Origin: Streptomyces sp. ML-6
Lineage (GTDB): Bacteria; Actinomycetota; Actinomycetes; Streptomycetales; Streptomycetaceae
Direction: 5' to 3'
Assembly: GCF_030116705.1 (NCBI RefSeq)
Contig: NZ_JAOTIK010000005.1
Location: forward strand, 27,363-91,362
DNA: 64,000 nt
Position numbers and translations under genes: made by a program. Below the pieces are notes generated by a model, which was not told the origin of the DNA, made no database searches, and worked only from the letters and a program-made list of their open reading frames with translations. This document shows, piece after piece, positions 9,397 through 16,049 of the stretch (position 1 is its first letter; each line of letters starts with the position of its first letter).

Positions 9397-10784
9397 CGGC
9401 CTTCCACGTTGCGGTCGACCACATAGACCCTGACACCCTCGCCCCCACCACCACCTACCTCGGCACCGTCGACCAGGCCCACGTCGACCAGGTCCGCGCC
9501 ATCGCCGCGCTCGACACCGCCGGACGCCACGTCATCGAGCACCCCCGGCAGGACGGGGCGTTCTGCGTACTGCGCGACGACGGCGACCTCGACGTCTACG
9601 TCCCGGCCAGCGCCCCCAAGTACCAGGTACACGCCCCTGGCCCGATGCCCCTCTCTCGGAACGAGGGCGGAGACCTCGCTTCGGAGAACGCCCAGTTCGT
9701 TCAGACGAAGTCCACGGATAGCTACGTCGCGCCCGACATGCCGCGCGGCGCGTCCGGGCCGGCGTACATCGACGGCGCCGTCCGATTCGGCAATCAGTCC
9801 ATCGGCGGCGCCATGGACACCCCCGGCAACCCGCCGCGGGCCACCTGGCACACCACCGAGTCCCCCGCGGGCAGCTCCTACTTCACGTCGATCGCCGCCT
9901 ACCTGATCCGGGCCGGGGCCGAACCGCAGGTCATCTACGACCCGCTCACCGACAGACTGGGCCAGTTCGGCCCCCTCACCAAGTCCGGCCGCGCCCTGAG
10001 GAACGACGGGGCCCGGCGCACGAACCGCGAGGGCAAGGTGAACATCCAGGTCGAGGTACTCGGCAAGGCCGCCTCCCCGTGGACGAAGGGGTTCGACCCG
10101 GCGGAGAAGCCGAACTTCCGGAAGCTCCTCGCGGCGATGCGGGCCCACGGCATCCCCGACGTGTGGCCAGCAGGGAAGCCGCCCGCCACTGCGGCGGCCG
10201 CGGCGAAAGCCGGACGGAACCAGGCGACGTGGCAGTCCAAGGGCGGCCACTACGCGCATGCCCAGGTCCCCGGCAACGACCACTGGGATCCGGGCGCGAT
10301 CGACACCAGCATCGTCCCGGGCAAGCCGACCAGCACGCCGCCGAGCACCGGGGGCGGAACCAGCCCGAGTGCCACATACACGGTGAAGAAGGGCGACACG
10401 CTCTCCTCTATCGCCACCGCACACAAAACGACCGTGGCCGCTCTGGCGAAGCTGAACGGCCTGAGCGACCCGAATAAGCTGTCCGTCGGGCAGAAGCTGA
10501 AGATCTCTGCCGCCGCGTCAACGCCGTCCGCGCAGCCGCTGGAGCCGTTTCCCGGCGCCGCGTTCTTCCACGGCGGCCGCCACAGCCCGATCATCACCGC
10601 GATGGGGCGCCGCCTGGTCGCAGAGGGGTGCGGCAGATACAGCACCGGGCCGGGCCCGAACTGGACGAACGCCGACAAGGCTTCCTACGCCGCCTACCAG
10701 CGGAAGTTGGGCTACAGCGGCTCAGCCGCAGACGGCATCCCTGGCAAAGCCTCCTGGGACAAGCTCCGCATCCCGAAGTCCTGA
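9393..10784 (+). CDS. Endolysin: amidase-like domain, LysM and C-terminal peptidoglycan-binding domain
   Basis: A 463-residue modular lysin. Residues about 1-85 form a phage-specific N-terminal domain. Residues about 140-310 carry an amidase-2-like region (RATWHTTESPAGS, with His near 153, and a late HYAHAQVPGNDHWDPG) expected to cut the peptidoglycan amide bond. A LysM motif (YTVKKGDTLSSIA to LSVGQKLKI) lies near 328-372. The C-terminus (AAYQRKLGYSG, ADGIPGKASWDKL) resembles a peptidoglycan-binding domain. It begins at a GTG overlapping the protease stop and is followed by holin genes. Confidence 0.9.
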   Translation: MTAFHVAVDHIDPDTLAPTTTYLGTVDQAHVDQVRAIAALDTAGRHVIEHPRQDGAFCVLRDDGDLDVYVPASAPKYQVHAPGPMPLSRNEGGDLASENAQFVQTKSTDSYVAPDMPRGASGPAYIDGAVRFGNQSIGGAMDTPGNPPRATWHTTESPAGSSYFTSIAAYLIRAGAEPQVIYDPLTDRLGQFGPLTKSGRALRNDGARRTNREGKVNIQVEVLGKAASPWTKGFDPAEKPNFRKLLAAMRAHGIPDVWPAGKPPATAAAAAKAGRNQATWQSKGGHYAHAQVPGNDHWDPGAIDTSIVPGKPTSTPPSTGGGTSPSATYTVKKGDTLSSIATAHKTTVAALAKLNGLSDPNKLSVGQKLKISAAASTPSAQPLEPFPGAAFFHGGRHSPIITAMGRRLVAEGCGRYSTGPGPNWTNADKASYAAYQRKLGYSGSAADGIPGKASWDKLRIPKS

Positions 10785-10813
10785 CCCACCCACCCTCTCC
10801 AAGGAGAAGCGCC

Positions 10814-11173
10814 ATGAAGATCTTCGGCAGGGAACCAGCCGTGCTGCTCAGCCTCATCGCCGTGCTCGTCAAGCTTGTTGCCGCGTTCGGCATCGAAGTG
10901 TCCGGAGAGCAGCAGGCCGTCATCAACGCCGTCGCCGCAGCTGCGGTCGGTGTCGCCCTGGCCGTCATGGCCCACGACGGCGTCGGTGCGGCACTGCTCG
11001 GCCTCATCCAGGCCGCCATCGCGCTCGCGGTCGGTTTCGGACTGGACTGGTCGGCAGAGCAACAGGCCGTCGTCCTGTCCGCAGCCGCCGGCGTCGTGGC
11101 CATGTGGGACCGAACGCAGATCACTGCGCCCGTACCGGCAAGGGCGGCCAAGCCCGCCTCACCGGCTGTCTGA
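10814..11173 (+). CDS. Holin-like membrane protein
   Basis: A 119-residue protein with about four hydrophobic segments (residues near 10-29, 33-53, 56-77 and 82-97) and a short charged tail. AAGGAGAA lies at good spacing before the ATG. It comes right after the endolysin, so it is the likely holin that controls access of the lysin to the wall. The pattern of two similar halves, each with an EQQAV motif (SGEQQAVINAV and SAEQQAVVLSA), suggests an internal duplication. Holins are assigned by topology and context. Confidence 0.75.
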   Translation: MKIFGREPAVLLSLIAVLVKLVAAFGIEVSGEQQAVINAVAAAAVGVALAVMAHDGVGAALLGLIQAAIALAVGFGLDWSAEQQAVVLSAAAGVVAMWDRTQITAPVPARAAKPASPAV

Positions 11174-11201
11174 CCACCCTTCCTGATCTACGGAGCACGA
11201 C

Positions 11202-11516
11202 ATGGCCGATGAGCCGTCTCTGGGAGAGCTGGGGCGGCTCATCCAGCTCATGCGTGGCGACATTCGCGACGACATGGCCCAGATCAACGCCCGGCTCGAT
11301 CGCATGGTGTCCACCGACGTGTACACGGTGGAGCGCGCGGCTCTCGAGCGGGACATTGCCGAGCTGAAGAAGGACGTGGAGGGTGTGCAGGCGCAGCGAA
11401 CAGCGGACGCCGAACGGGTCACCCAGACCCGGCGATTTCTCTTCGCGTCGGTCGTGATCCCGGTTCTGGGGCTCATCATCCCCATCGTGTTCTTCCTCGC
11501 AGGAGGTAAAGGATGA
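11202..11516 (+). CDS. Coiled-coil protein with C-terminal membrane anchor
   Basis: A 104-residue protein: a charged, heptad-like region (residues about 8-75, with [15 protein letters not shown]) followed by one transmembrane segment near 81-102 and a short tail. This topology is common for the second small membrane protein of actinophage lysis cassettes, where it may regulate the holin. Its stop overlaps the start of the collagen-like gene. The function is inferred from position. Confidence 0.7.
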   Translation: MADEPSLGELGRLIQLMRGDIRDDMAQINARLDRMVSTDVYTVERAALERDIAELKKDVEGVQAQRTADAERVTQTRRFLFASVVIPVLGLIIPIVFFLAGGKG

Positions 11517-12169
11517 AGCCTTTGACCCGGGTTGAAGCCCGCAAGCAGCGTAAACGCGGCAACTACGCGGCCGTGCTTACCGCACTGTTTGCGGCGCTCA
11601 CCCTCGGCATCGTCGTCACCGCGTTCGTTGTGCTCTCCAACGACCTTGACGCAGCGAATCAGGCCCGCGACGCTCTAGCCCGGCAGGTCCAGGACCTGGG
11701 GGCCAAACCTGTCGCCGGGCCGCCCGGATCGCGCGGGAAATCCGGCGACTCCATCGTCGGCAAAACCGGCCCGCCCGGCCCCGCTGGCCCTGTCGGACCA
11801 CCGGGGCCGACGGGGCCGACGGGGCCGACGGGGCCAGCAGGAAAGCCAGCCCCGACCATCACCCCCAGCCCCGGCCCGTCCGGTGCGCAGGGGCCCAGTG
11901 GCCCGGCAGGCGCGGACTCCGTAGTGCCCGGACCGACAGGACCGCCAGGGAAGGACGCCACTGGGGCTCCCGGCAAGGACGGTGCTGACGGGCAGGACGG
12001 TGCACCGCCCGCAGAGTGGACGTACACCGACTCCGCCGGGGCTACGTACCAGTGCAGCCGGGTCGACAACTTCGACCCGAGCAACCCCCGGTATCGGTGC
12101 ACGCTCACCAGTGCACCGGCCCCTACCAGCGATTCATCTGCTGCCGCGATGAGGAGGCTCCGGCGGTAG
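11513..12169 (+). CDS. Membrane-anchored collagen-like (Gly-X-Y) protein
   Basis: A 218-residue protein with a basic N-terminus, one transmembrane segment near residues 18-42, a short coiled coil, then about 90 residues dominated by Gly-X-Y triplets rich in GPP, GPT and GKD, enough to form a triple helix. The C-terminal domain ([23 protein letters not shown]) holds two cysteines. It could be a virion decoration or a surface protein made by the lysogen; the N-terminal anchor favours the cell surface. It ends the rightward unit just before the inverted repeat. Confidence 0.85.
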   Translation: MKPLTRVEARKQRKRGNYAAVLTALFAALTLGIVVTAFVVLSNDLDAANQARDALARQVQDLGAKPVAGPPGSRGKSGDSIVGKTGPPGPAGPVGPPGPTGPTGPTGPAGKPAPTITPSPGPSGAQGPSGPAGADSVVPGPTGPPGKDATGAPGKDGADGQDGAPPAEWTYTDSAGATYQCSRVDNFDPSNPRYRCTLTSAPAPTSDSSAAAMRRLRR

Positions 12170-12187
12170 CAGCGCCTGATCAGGGGT

Positions 12188-12221
12188 TCTGTCCTATAAA
12201 AATTCACACCAAGTAACGTGA
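12188..12221 (+). repeat. Left copy of 34-bp perfect inverted repeat
   Basis: A 34-bp sequence, about 35 percent GC in a 70 percent GC setting, that begins TCTGTCCTATAAAAATTCAC and ends CCAAGTAACGTGA. Its exact reverse complement lies at 26714-26747. Identity ends abruptly at both sides. The copies bound a 14.5-kb block that contains two recombinase-fold genes. No target-site duplication is visible outside the copies. Confidence 0.95.
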
Positions 12222-12337
12222 TCTTGCTTGCGTTGGACGCTCCGCCTCGTCACCTCTCGTACATCACCTGCCACCCGTCCTGGTGAACAACCCGCTGGTC
12301 AGGAACCGGGGCTCGTCTCAGCCATCTCGGTACGGGC

Positions 12338-12556
12338 ATGAGGTCTTTCGATGCGGTGCATGTGTCCGAGCCGGGCCTGGTTGTGGTGGAGGTGGCGGCC
12401 GGCGACGAGGAAACGGCTCTGGCCGCGGTCGCGGAGCTGGGGGAGCGGTGGGCGACGTCGGGTCCGTCCGAGCCGTGGCGGGTACCGGGCGAACCGGGGG
12501 TGCGGGTGCGGACGTACGCCGACACTCGGCTTACCTTCCGTCCGGCCGCGTCCTGA
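12338..12556 (+). CDS. DUF6207-like small protein
   Basis: A 72-residue protein of a family common in Streptomyces (DUF6207 type). Typical blocks are EPGLVVVEVAAGDEETA, ERWAT and PGEPGVRVRTYADTRL. The function is unknown. It is a single-gene unit closed by a strong hairpin, and lies just inside the left inverted repeat. The ATG at 12338 gives the family-typical N-terminus. Confidence 0.75.
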   Translation: MRSFDAVHVSEPGLVVVEVAAGDEETALAAVAELGERWATSGPSEPWRVPGEPGVRVRTYADTRLTFRPAAS

Positions 12557-12584
12557 GCTCGCTGGGCGCGTATCCTGACGTGCG

Positions 12585-12619
12585 GATGGCCCAGCCCGCT
12601 TACCTCGGGCTGGGCCATC
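12585..12619. terminator. Perfect 14-bp hairpin, bidirectional terminator
   Basis: GATGGCCCAGCCCG pairs perfectly with CGGGCTGGGCCATC across a 7-base loop. It lies between the rightward DUF6207-like gene and the end of the leftward cluster, so it can stop both. Confidence 0.8.
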
Positions 12620-12655
12620 TCCGTTGGGTCTACGCAAACACCATCGTCGTGGTCC

Positions 12656-12982
12656 TCACTGCTCGGTGGCGGCGTCGAAGCCGAGCCAGGTACCGGGCCA
12701 GCCCGGCCGGTTGATCGGGAACTTCTTCTGGGTGATCTCGTCGGAGAGAGTCAGTGGAATGCCCTTACCGTGGGCCTCCTCCAGCATCCGGGCGTAGTCG
12801 ATGTCCTCGGTGAGGTATCCGGCCGGCCCGTCGACGGTGGTGACGCAGACGATGGCGAAGTCGCGGTCCGCTGGCCATTCCGGCAGACCCAACAGGTCTG
12901 CCATCCAGGTGATGCTGTCTTCGCCGATCTCTTCGGCGGTTGCGTACTCCACGTAGGAGAAGGCGGCGTTGAGTATGGTCAT
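12656..12982 (-). CDS. Hypothetical acidic protein
   Basis: A 108-residue protein, the last gene of a five-gene leftward cluster. It contains AFSYVEYATAEEIGEDSITWMADLLGLPEWP and an IVCVTTVDGPAGYLTEDIDY region, alpha/beta in character, with no cysteines other than one. The short AT-poor 3' side runs into the 14-bp hairpin. The family is not recognised. Confidence 0.65.
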   Translation of the reverse strand: MTILNAAFSYVEYATAEEIGEDSITWMADLLGLPEWPADRDFAIVCVTTVDGPAGYLTEDIDYARMLEEAHGKGIPLTLSDEITQKKFPINRPGWPGTWLGFDAATEQ

Positions 12983-12988
12983 GGCCCT

Positions 12989-13324
12989 TCACTGCTCGAC
13001 GGTGCGCACGACGGACAGGGCTGCGCGGGCGTAGTCAGCTGGCGTAGCCCCCGGTCGGTGCGCTCGACTCATAGCCGCCAGCAGGGACAGGTACATCGGG
13101 TCTGTGTCCGCAGGGTCCTCCAGCAGCTCGAAGGCGCTGCTGCCCAGCCGGGTAAGGCTCGCCTTGGTGATACGGCCAGTCTGGCCGCCAAGGTCGTGCT
13201 CGACAACGAGCGTGGCGTGGGTGACGGTGGTTCCGGTGACCCGGAGGTGGCGTTGTCGGTCCTTCATGTCCGGTGCGAGGTCGCGGTAGAGCTGCCCTTC
13301 TGCGACAGCCGGTCGAGCGTTCAT
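12989..13324 (-). CDS. Hypothetical protein
   Basis: A 111-residue protein beginning MNARPAVAEGQLYRD. The in-frame ATG at 13339 gives a slightly longer form, but the 13324 start follows the repeated leader TGAGGACCACGACC found before other genes here. The sequence has a beta-rich first half and a helical C-terminus (PADYARAALSVVRTVEQ). No known domain was recognised. It is translated as part of the leftward cluster. Confidence 0.65.
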   Translation of the reverse strand: MNARPAVAEGQLYRDLAPDMKDRQRHLRVTGTTVTHATLVVEHDLGGQTGRITKASLTRLGSSAFELLEDPADTDPMYLSLLAAMSRAHRPGATPADYARAALSVVRTVEQ

Positions 13325-13335
13325 GGTCGTGGTCC

Positions 13336-13557
13336 TCACTGTTCGGTTGCGAGTCGGTAGGTGGCGCGGCGCGGTTCGGTCTTCACGATGACGCCAGCGT
13401 CGGCCAGGTCACGGAGGGCCTGCCGGGTCCTCTTCTCCTGCTGTCGCTGGTCGCCGGTCCCGTGGCCGGCGTCGCGAAGAGCGGTGACGGCACGCTGGGT
13501 GTTCCACGTGCCGCCGAGGGCCCGGATGGGCTTCTCCAAGACCTGCGCGATCCTCAT
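13336..13557 (-). CDS. Small winged-helix-like DNA-binding protein
   Basis: A 73-residue protein. NTQRAVTALRDAGHG followed by KRTRQALRDLADAGVIVKTEPRRATYRL has the helix-helix-wing pattern of a small winged HTH. It could be a transcription regulator or accessory factor of the leftward cluster. It starts at an ATG after the repeated TGAGGACACC leader. The stop of the upstream gene and its ribosome site are merged in that leader. Confidence 0.65.
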   Translation of the reverse strand: MRIAQVLEKPIRALGGTWNTQRAVTALRDAGHGTGDQRQQEKRTRQALRDLADAGVIVKTEPRRATYRLATEQ

Positions 13558-13568
13558 GGGTGGTGTCC

Positions 13569-13739
13569 TCACTTCTCGGTGGTGCGGTCGGCGGCGTCGG
13601 TCTCGCGCGGCTCCCAGCCTTCGGCCCCGCAGCGGCGGCAGGACCACTGGATGCCGTCGGGCCCGTCGTACTCGGTTTCCTCGTCGTGGTCGTACGTCTC
13701 GCCGCAGACTTCCTCATCCTCAGTCGGCTTGTAGGCCAT
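13569..13739 (-). CDS. Small acidic zinc-ribbon-like protein
   Basis: A 56-residue protein, very acidic at the N-terminus, with one early cysteine (EEVCGETYDHDEETEYDG) and a CRRC pair (QWSCRRCGAEGWEPRE). The Cys pair suggests half of a zinc ribbon. The start is fixed by the TGAGGACACCGGCC leader, in which the TGA is the stop of the upstream regulator gene. The function is unknown. Confidence 0.65.
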   Translation of the reverse strand: MAYKPTEDEEVCGETYDHDEETEYDGPDGIQWSCRRCGAEGWEPRETDAADRTTEK

Positions 13740-13750
13740 GGCCGGTGTCC

Positions 13751-13957
13751 TCACCTGTCGGTCTTCTTGCTGGTCTGTCGCTTCGGGTGCTTCTCCCGCC
13801 ACGCGTCGATCCCTTCCTTGGGCCACATCGGCGTCCGCCCGACCTTCGTGGACTTCGGAAAGTCCGGAGACCGTTGGGCCAGGTTGTAGAGGCTCTGTCG
13901 GTTGATGCCGAGTCGTTCTGCTGCTTCGTCGGAGGTCAGGTAGCCGGTGAGGTCCAT
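13751..13957 (-). CDS. AlpA/excisionase-type HTH protein
   Basis: A 68-residue protein with a MerR/AlpA-type helix-turn-helix: LTSDEAAERLGINRQSLYNLAQRSPDFPKSTKVGRTPMWPKEGIDAWRE. Such proteins act as excisionases or as small activators in phages and plasmids. It is first in the leftward cluster and is transcribed away from a divergent promoter region that contains two palindromes. It is a candidate recombination directionality factor for the recombinases 2 kb to the right, or a repressor of its own region. Confidence 0.8.
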   Translation of the reverse strand: MDLTGYLTSDEAAERLGINRQSLYNLAQRSPDFPKSTKVGRTPMWPKEGIDAWREKHPKRQTSKKTDR

Positions 13958-13979
13958 GGGTTCAGCGTAGGCGGGATGG

Positions 13980-14021
13980 AGTAGCTTGACTACTGCTAAG
14001 CTTAGAGTAGTTCAACTACTC
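13980..14021. promoter_or_regulatory. Divergent promoter region with two operators
   Basis: GAGTAGTTCAACTACTC (14005-14021) is a perfect 17-bp palindrome. A related site, AGTAGCTTGACTACT (13980-13994), has 5-bp perfect arms. Both lie between the leftward HTH gene and the rightward endonuclease gene. On the minus strand TTGAAC and TAGTCA are 17 bases apart, a plausible promoter covered by both sites. The binder may be the adjacent AlpA-like protein. Confidence 0.65.
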
Positions 14022-14040
14022 ACGTAGGGATAGGGGAACG

Positions 14041-14619
14041 ATGCAAGAAGCGCTGACGCCCGAGCTGGACAGGCAATGCGGAAACCCCGAGTGCAGCAAG
14101 ACCATGACGGACGGCAGCCGTGCCCTCTACTGCTCTGTTCCATGCCGAACGCGCGCAGGGCGCATCCGGCGCCGGGAGGAAGCGTCGAAGCTGACCCACA
14201 AGGTGTGCCCCGACTGCCAGCAGGACAATCCGATCGATCAGTACACCAACCCGTGGGTTCACTACTGCCGTATCTGCACAAACGCCAGAGAAAGGGCGCG
14301 GTACGTCGCCAGGGGTGGGTCCGACTATGCCTACGCCCAGTCTTTGAAGTACAACTACGGTCTCACCATGGAGGAGTACCTGGCTCGGGTGGAAAAGCAG
14401 GGCGGCCGGTGTGCGGTCTGCGGGGAGAAGTCTGACCGCCGACTGCACGTGGACCACAACCACCGGACCGGCGCCGTAAGGGACTTGCTGTGCGAATGGT
14501 GCAATCACGCCATCGGTAAGGCGCGGGACGATCCAGCGCGGCTGCGCGCCATGGCGGACTACCTGGAGCGCCACGCTGAGGCCGCGCCGCCCGACCGGCG
14601 CGACGGCTCCGCCGCTTAG
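14041..14619 (+). CDS. Recombination endonuclease VII-like protein
   Basis: A 192-residue nuclease of the T4 endonuclease VII family, which cuts branched DNA. The C-terminal block YGLTMEEYLARVEKQGGRCAVCG ... LHVDHNHRTGAVRDLLCEWCNHAIGKARDDPARL contains the family hallmarks: CxxC, DHxHxTG, CxxCN and a G-x-DDP tail. Upstream are further zinc-type pairs (CGNPECSK, CPDCQQDN, CRIC). In a phage it may resolve recombination intermediates before packaging. It is divergent from the HTH cluster. Confidence 0.88.
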   Translation: MQEALTPELDRQCGNPECSKTMTDGSRALYCSVPCRTRAGRIRRREEASKLTHKVCPDCQQDNPIDQYTNPWVHYCRICTNARERARYVARGGSDYAYAQSLKYNYGLTMEEYLARVEKQGGRCAVCGEKSDRRLHVDHNHRTGAVRDLLCEWCNHAIGKARDDPARLRAMADYLERHAEAAPPDRRDGSAA

Positions 14620-14761
14620 GATCGCTCCTGACGAAGAATCGCCAGTTTGTTCGCACTGCCTCTGTGTGTCGGCCCGCACGGGGGCAATGTGCGTTATAGC
14701 TCCAAGTAATGTTCCTTCCTTCCAGCGTCCGCCCGCTCAAGGGGCAGTGTCTCGTGATCAC

Positions 14762-14787
14762 CCTCGTATAATTTCCCTTATACGAGG
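14762..14787. promoter_or_regulatory. dif-like recombination core (10-bp arms, 6-bp spacer)
   Basis: CCTCGTATAA and TTATACGAGG are perfect 10-bp inverted arms separated by TTTCCC. The ATAA-N6-TTAT core is the layout of XerC/XerD dif sites and of many tyrosine-recombinase crossover sites. It lies 1.3 kb upstream of two coupled recombinase-fold genes. It could instead be a hairpin or operator for the gene at 14860. Confidence 0.6.
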
Positions 14788-14859
14788 CTGGTTGTCCTGG
14801 AGCGATTCTCCGCCGGGGGACAGGTAGCCGCGCACGGCCGCGAACCGAATGGAGATGCA

Positions 14860-15192
14860 GTGACGGAGCCCCTGCCGGACCGGACGGCCGAGACCGCCGC
14901 CTGGCTGCGCGAGACGATCGCCAACACCCCGGACGACGAGGCACCCGAGCTGCGCAAGGCGGTGCTGCGGATCCTCGACCTGTACACGGCGGCCTCCGCC
15001 CAGGCCCGGCGCGACGACAGCTTCCTGCAGGGGTGGGCAATGAACTTCGACCTCGAGGGCTTCACACTGCCCAACGAGAGCGGCGCGCGGACCTTGCTGC
15101 CCGGCCTCACGGCTGCCATCCACCAACTCGCCCTGGCGTACGCCGACGACGAGCCGCCGCGCCACCTCGTCGGCCTGCCCACTCCCGAGTGA
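14860..15192 (+). CDS. Hypothetical helical protein
   Basis: A 110-residue, mostly helical acidic protein (TAAWLRETIANTPDDEAPELRKAVLRILDLY). It starts at GTG; no strong ribosome site is seen. It has no cysteines or membrane segment. It follows the dif-like palindrome and precedes two small genes and the recombinases. The family is not recognised. Confidence 0.65.
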   Translation: MTEPLPDRTAETAAWLRETIANTPDDEAPELRKAVLRILDLYTAASAQARRDDSFLQGWAMNFDLEGFTLPNESGARTLLPGLTAAIHQLALAYADDEPPRHLVGLPTPE

Positions 15193-15206
15193 AGGGCGCC
15201 GACGAG

Positions 15207-15974
15207 ATGAGCGACGCGACCACCGCGCTCCAGGCGGCCGAGCACGCCGGCCGGTGGAAGGCCGACCACGGACAGGCCCCGCACTACACCCGGGCCGTAC
15301 TCGGCGAATGGACCTGCCTCGCCTGCCCGTTGGGCGACTGCGACTGGCACCACGACAATCCCGCCGCTCAGCCGAGCGACCCGGCGCTGCTGGAGGGAAA
15401 GGTACGCGAGCACCTGGCGGACCACGACGTGGTCGACGTCGTGCGCTCGCTGCAGGCCGCCCGGGACGCCAGCGTTGCCGTGCGCGAGTCCAACGACCGC
15501 GCCTGGGACGCCGTCAACCTTCACCGGCTCCGCGCTGTGCACCGCGGCGAGCACGCCTACAGCGACCCGGTCGGGCAGATGCTCTCTGCCGCGCTGGTCG
15601 GCACCGCCGAGCACGAGGACGTGCGCCGCGAGGTGACCGAGCTGAGCCCGGCGTGGCCGGCGCCCGGGACATCGCCTCCGTACCGGCGTCCCGGCGAACC
15701 GGCGCGCAGCCATGAGCGCGGTACGGGCGACGCACCGGTGCGACGAGCTGTGCCGCTGTCCGGTCCACGGCAGCCGGTTGTATTACTGGCCCGCGGGTGC
15801 CCTGCACGCCTGCCAGGACCCCAACTGCCGCCACGCCCAAGGCATCTCCGCCGTGGCGCTGGCGGCGGCCGACCCCGGAACGGACCGACATCCTCGCCTG
15901 GGCCCGCGCGGAAGGGGCCCGGAGCGTCGGCACTCACGCTGACGGGCGCGGTGTGCCGCCCAACACACCGCTAA
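15207..15974 (+). CDS. Hypothetical protein, 3' third doubtful
   Basis: The ATG at 15207 follows GACGAG. The first 160 or so residues look genuine: a zinc-type segment (EWTCLACPLGDCDWHH) and a helical region (KVREHLADHDVVDVVRSLQAARDASVAVRES). After about 15712 the frame loses its high GC3 bias, while a different frame there is strongly coding-like (next entry). The gene therefore probably ended near 15712 in its ancestor, and the last 80 residues are read-through after a frameshift or an overlapping artefact. Confidence 0.55.
   Translation: MSDATTALQAAEHAGRWKADHGQAPHYTRAVLGEWTCLACPLGDCDWHHDNPAAQPSDPALLEGKVREHLADHDVVDVVRSLQAARDASVAVRESNDRAWDAVNLHRLRAVHRGEHAYSDPVGQMLSAALVGTAEHEDVRREVTELSPAWPAPGTSPPYRRPGEPARSHERGTGDAPVRRAVPLSGPRQPVVLLARGCPARLPGPQLPPRPRHLRRGAGGGRPRNGPTSSPGPARKGPGASALTLTGAVCRPTHR
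15712..15942 (+). CDS. Cysteine-rich small protein, probably frameshifted near its end
   Basis: A 76-residue frame with good GC3 bias over the first 55 codons and a zinc-type cysteine pattern (HRCDELCRCPVHGSRLYYW, ACQDPNCRHAQGI). From about 15880 the coding bias moves to a third frame that reads ERTDILAWARAEGARSVG. One extra or missing base near 15875-15885 would join the two. The gene is either broken here or the base call is wrong. It lies just upstream of the recombinase pair. Confidence 0.5.
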   Translation: MSAVRATHRCDELCRCPVHGSRLYYWPAGALHACQDPNCRHAQGISAVALAAADPGTDRHPRLGPRGRGPERRHSR

Positions 15975-16049
15975 CCCCCACAAACAGTGATCAACTAGGT
16001 GTACGGCGCTTCTCCCGGCGCCGCCCGCTCCCGAAAGGCTGCTCCGTCC

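Noticed and set aside
14041..14619. Homing HNH endonuclease instead of endonuclease VII
   Set aside because: The DHxHxTG, CxxCN and late DDP pattern fits the endonuclease VII family better than free-standing HNH homing enzymes.
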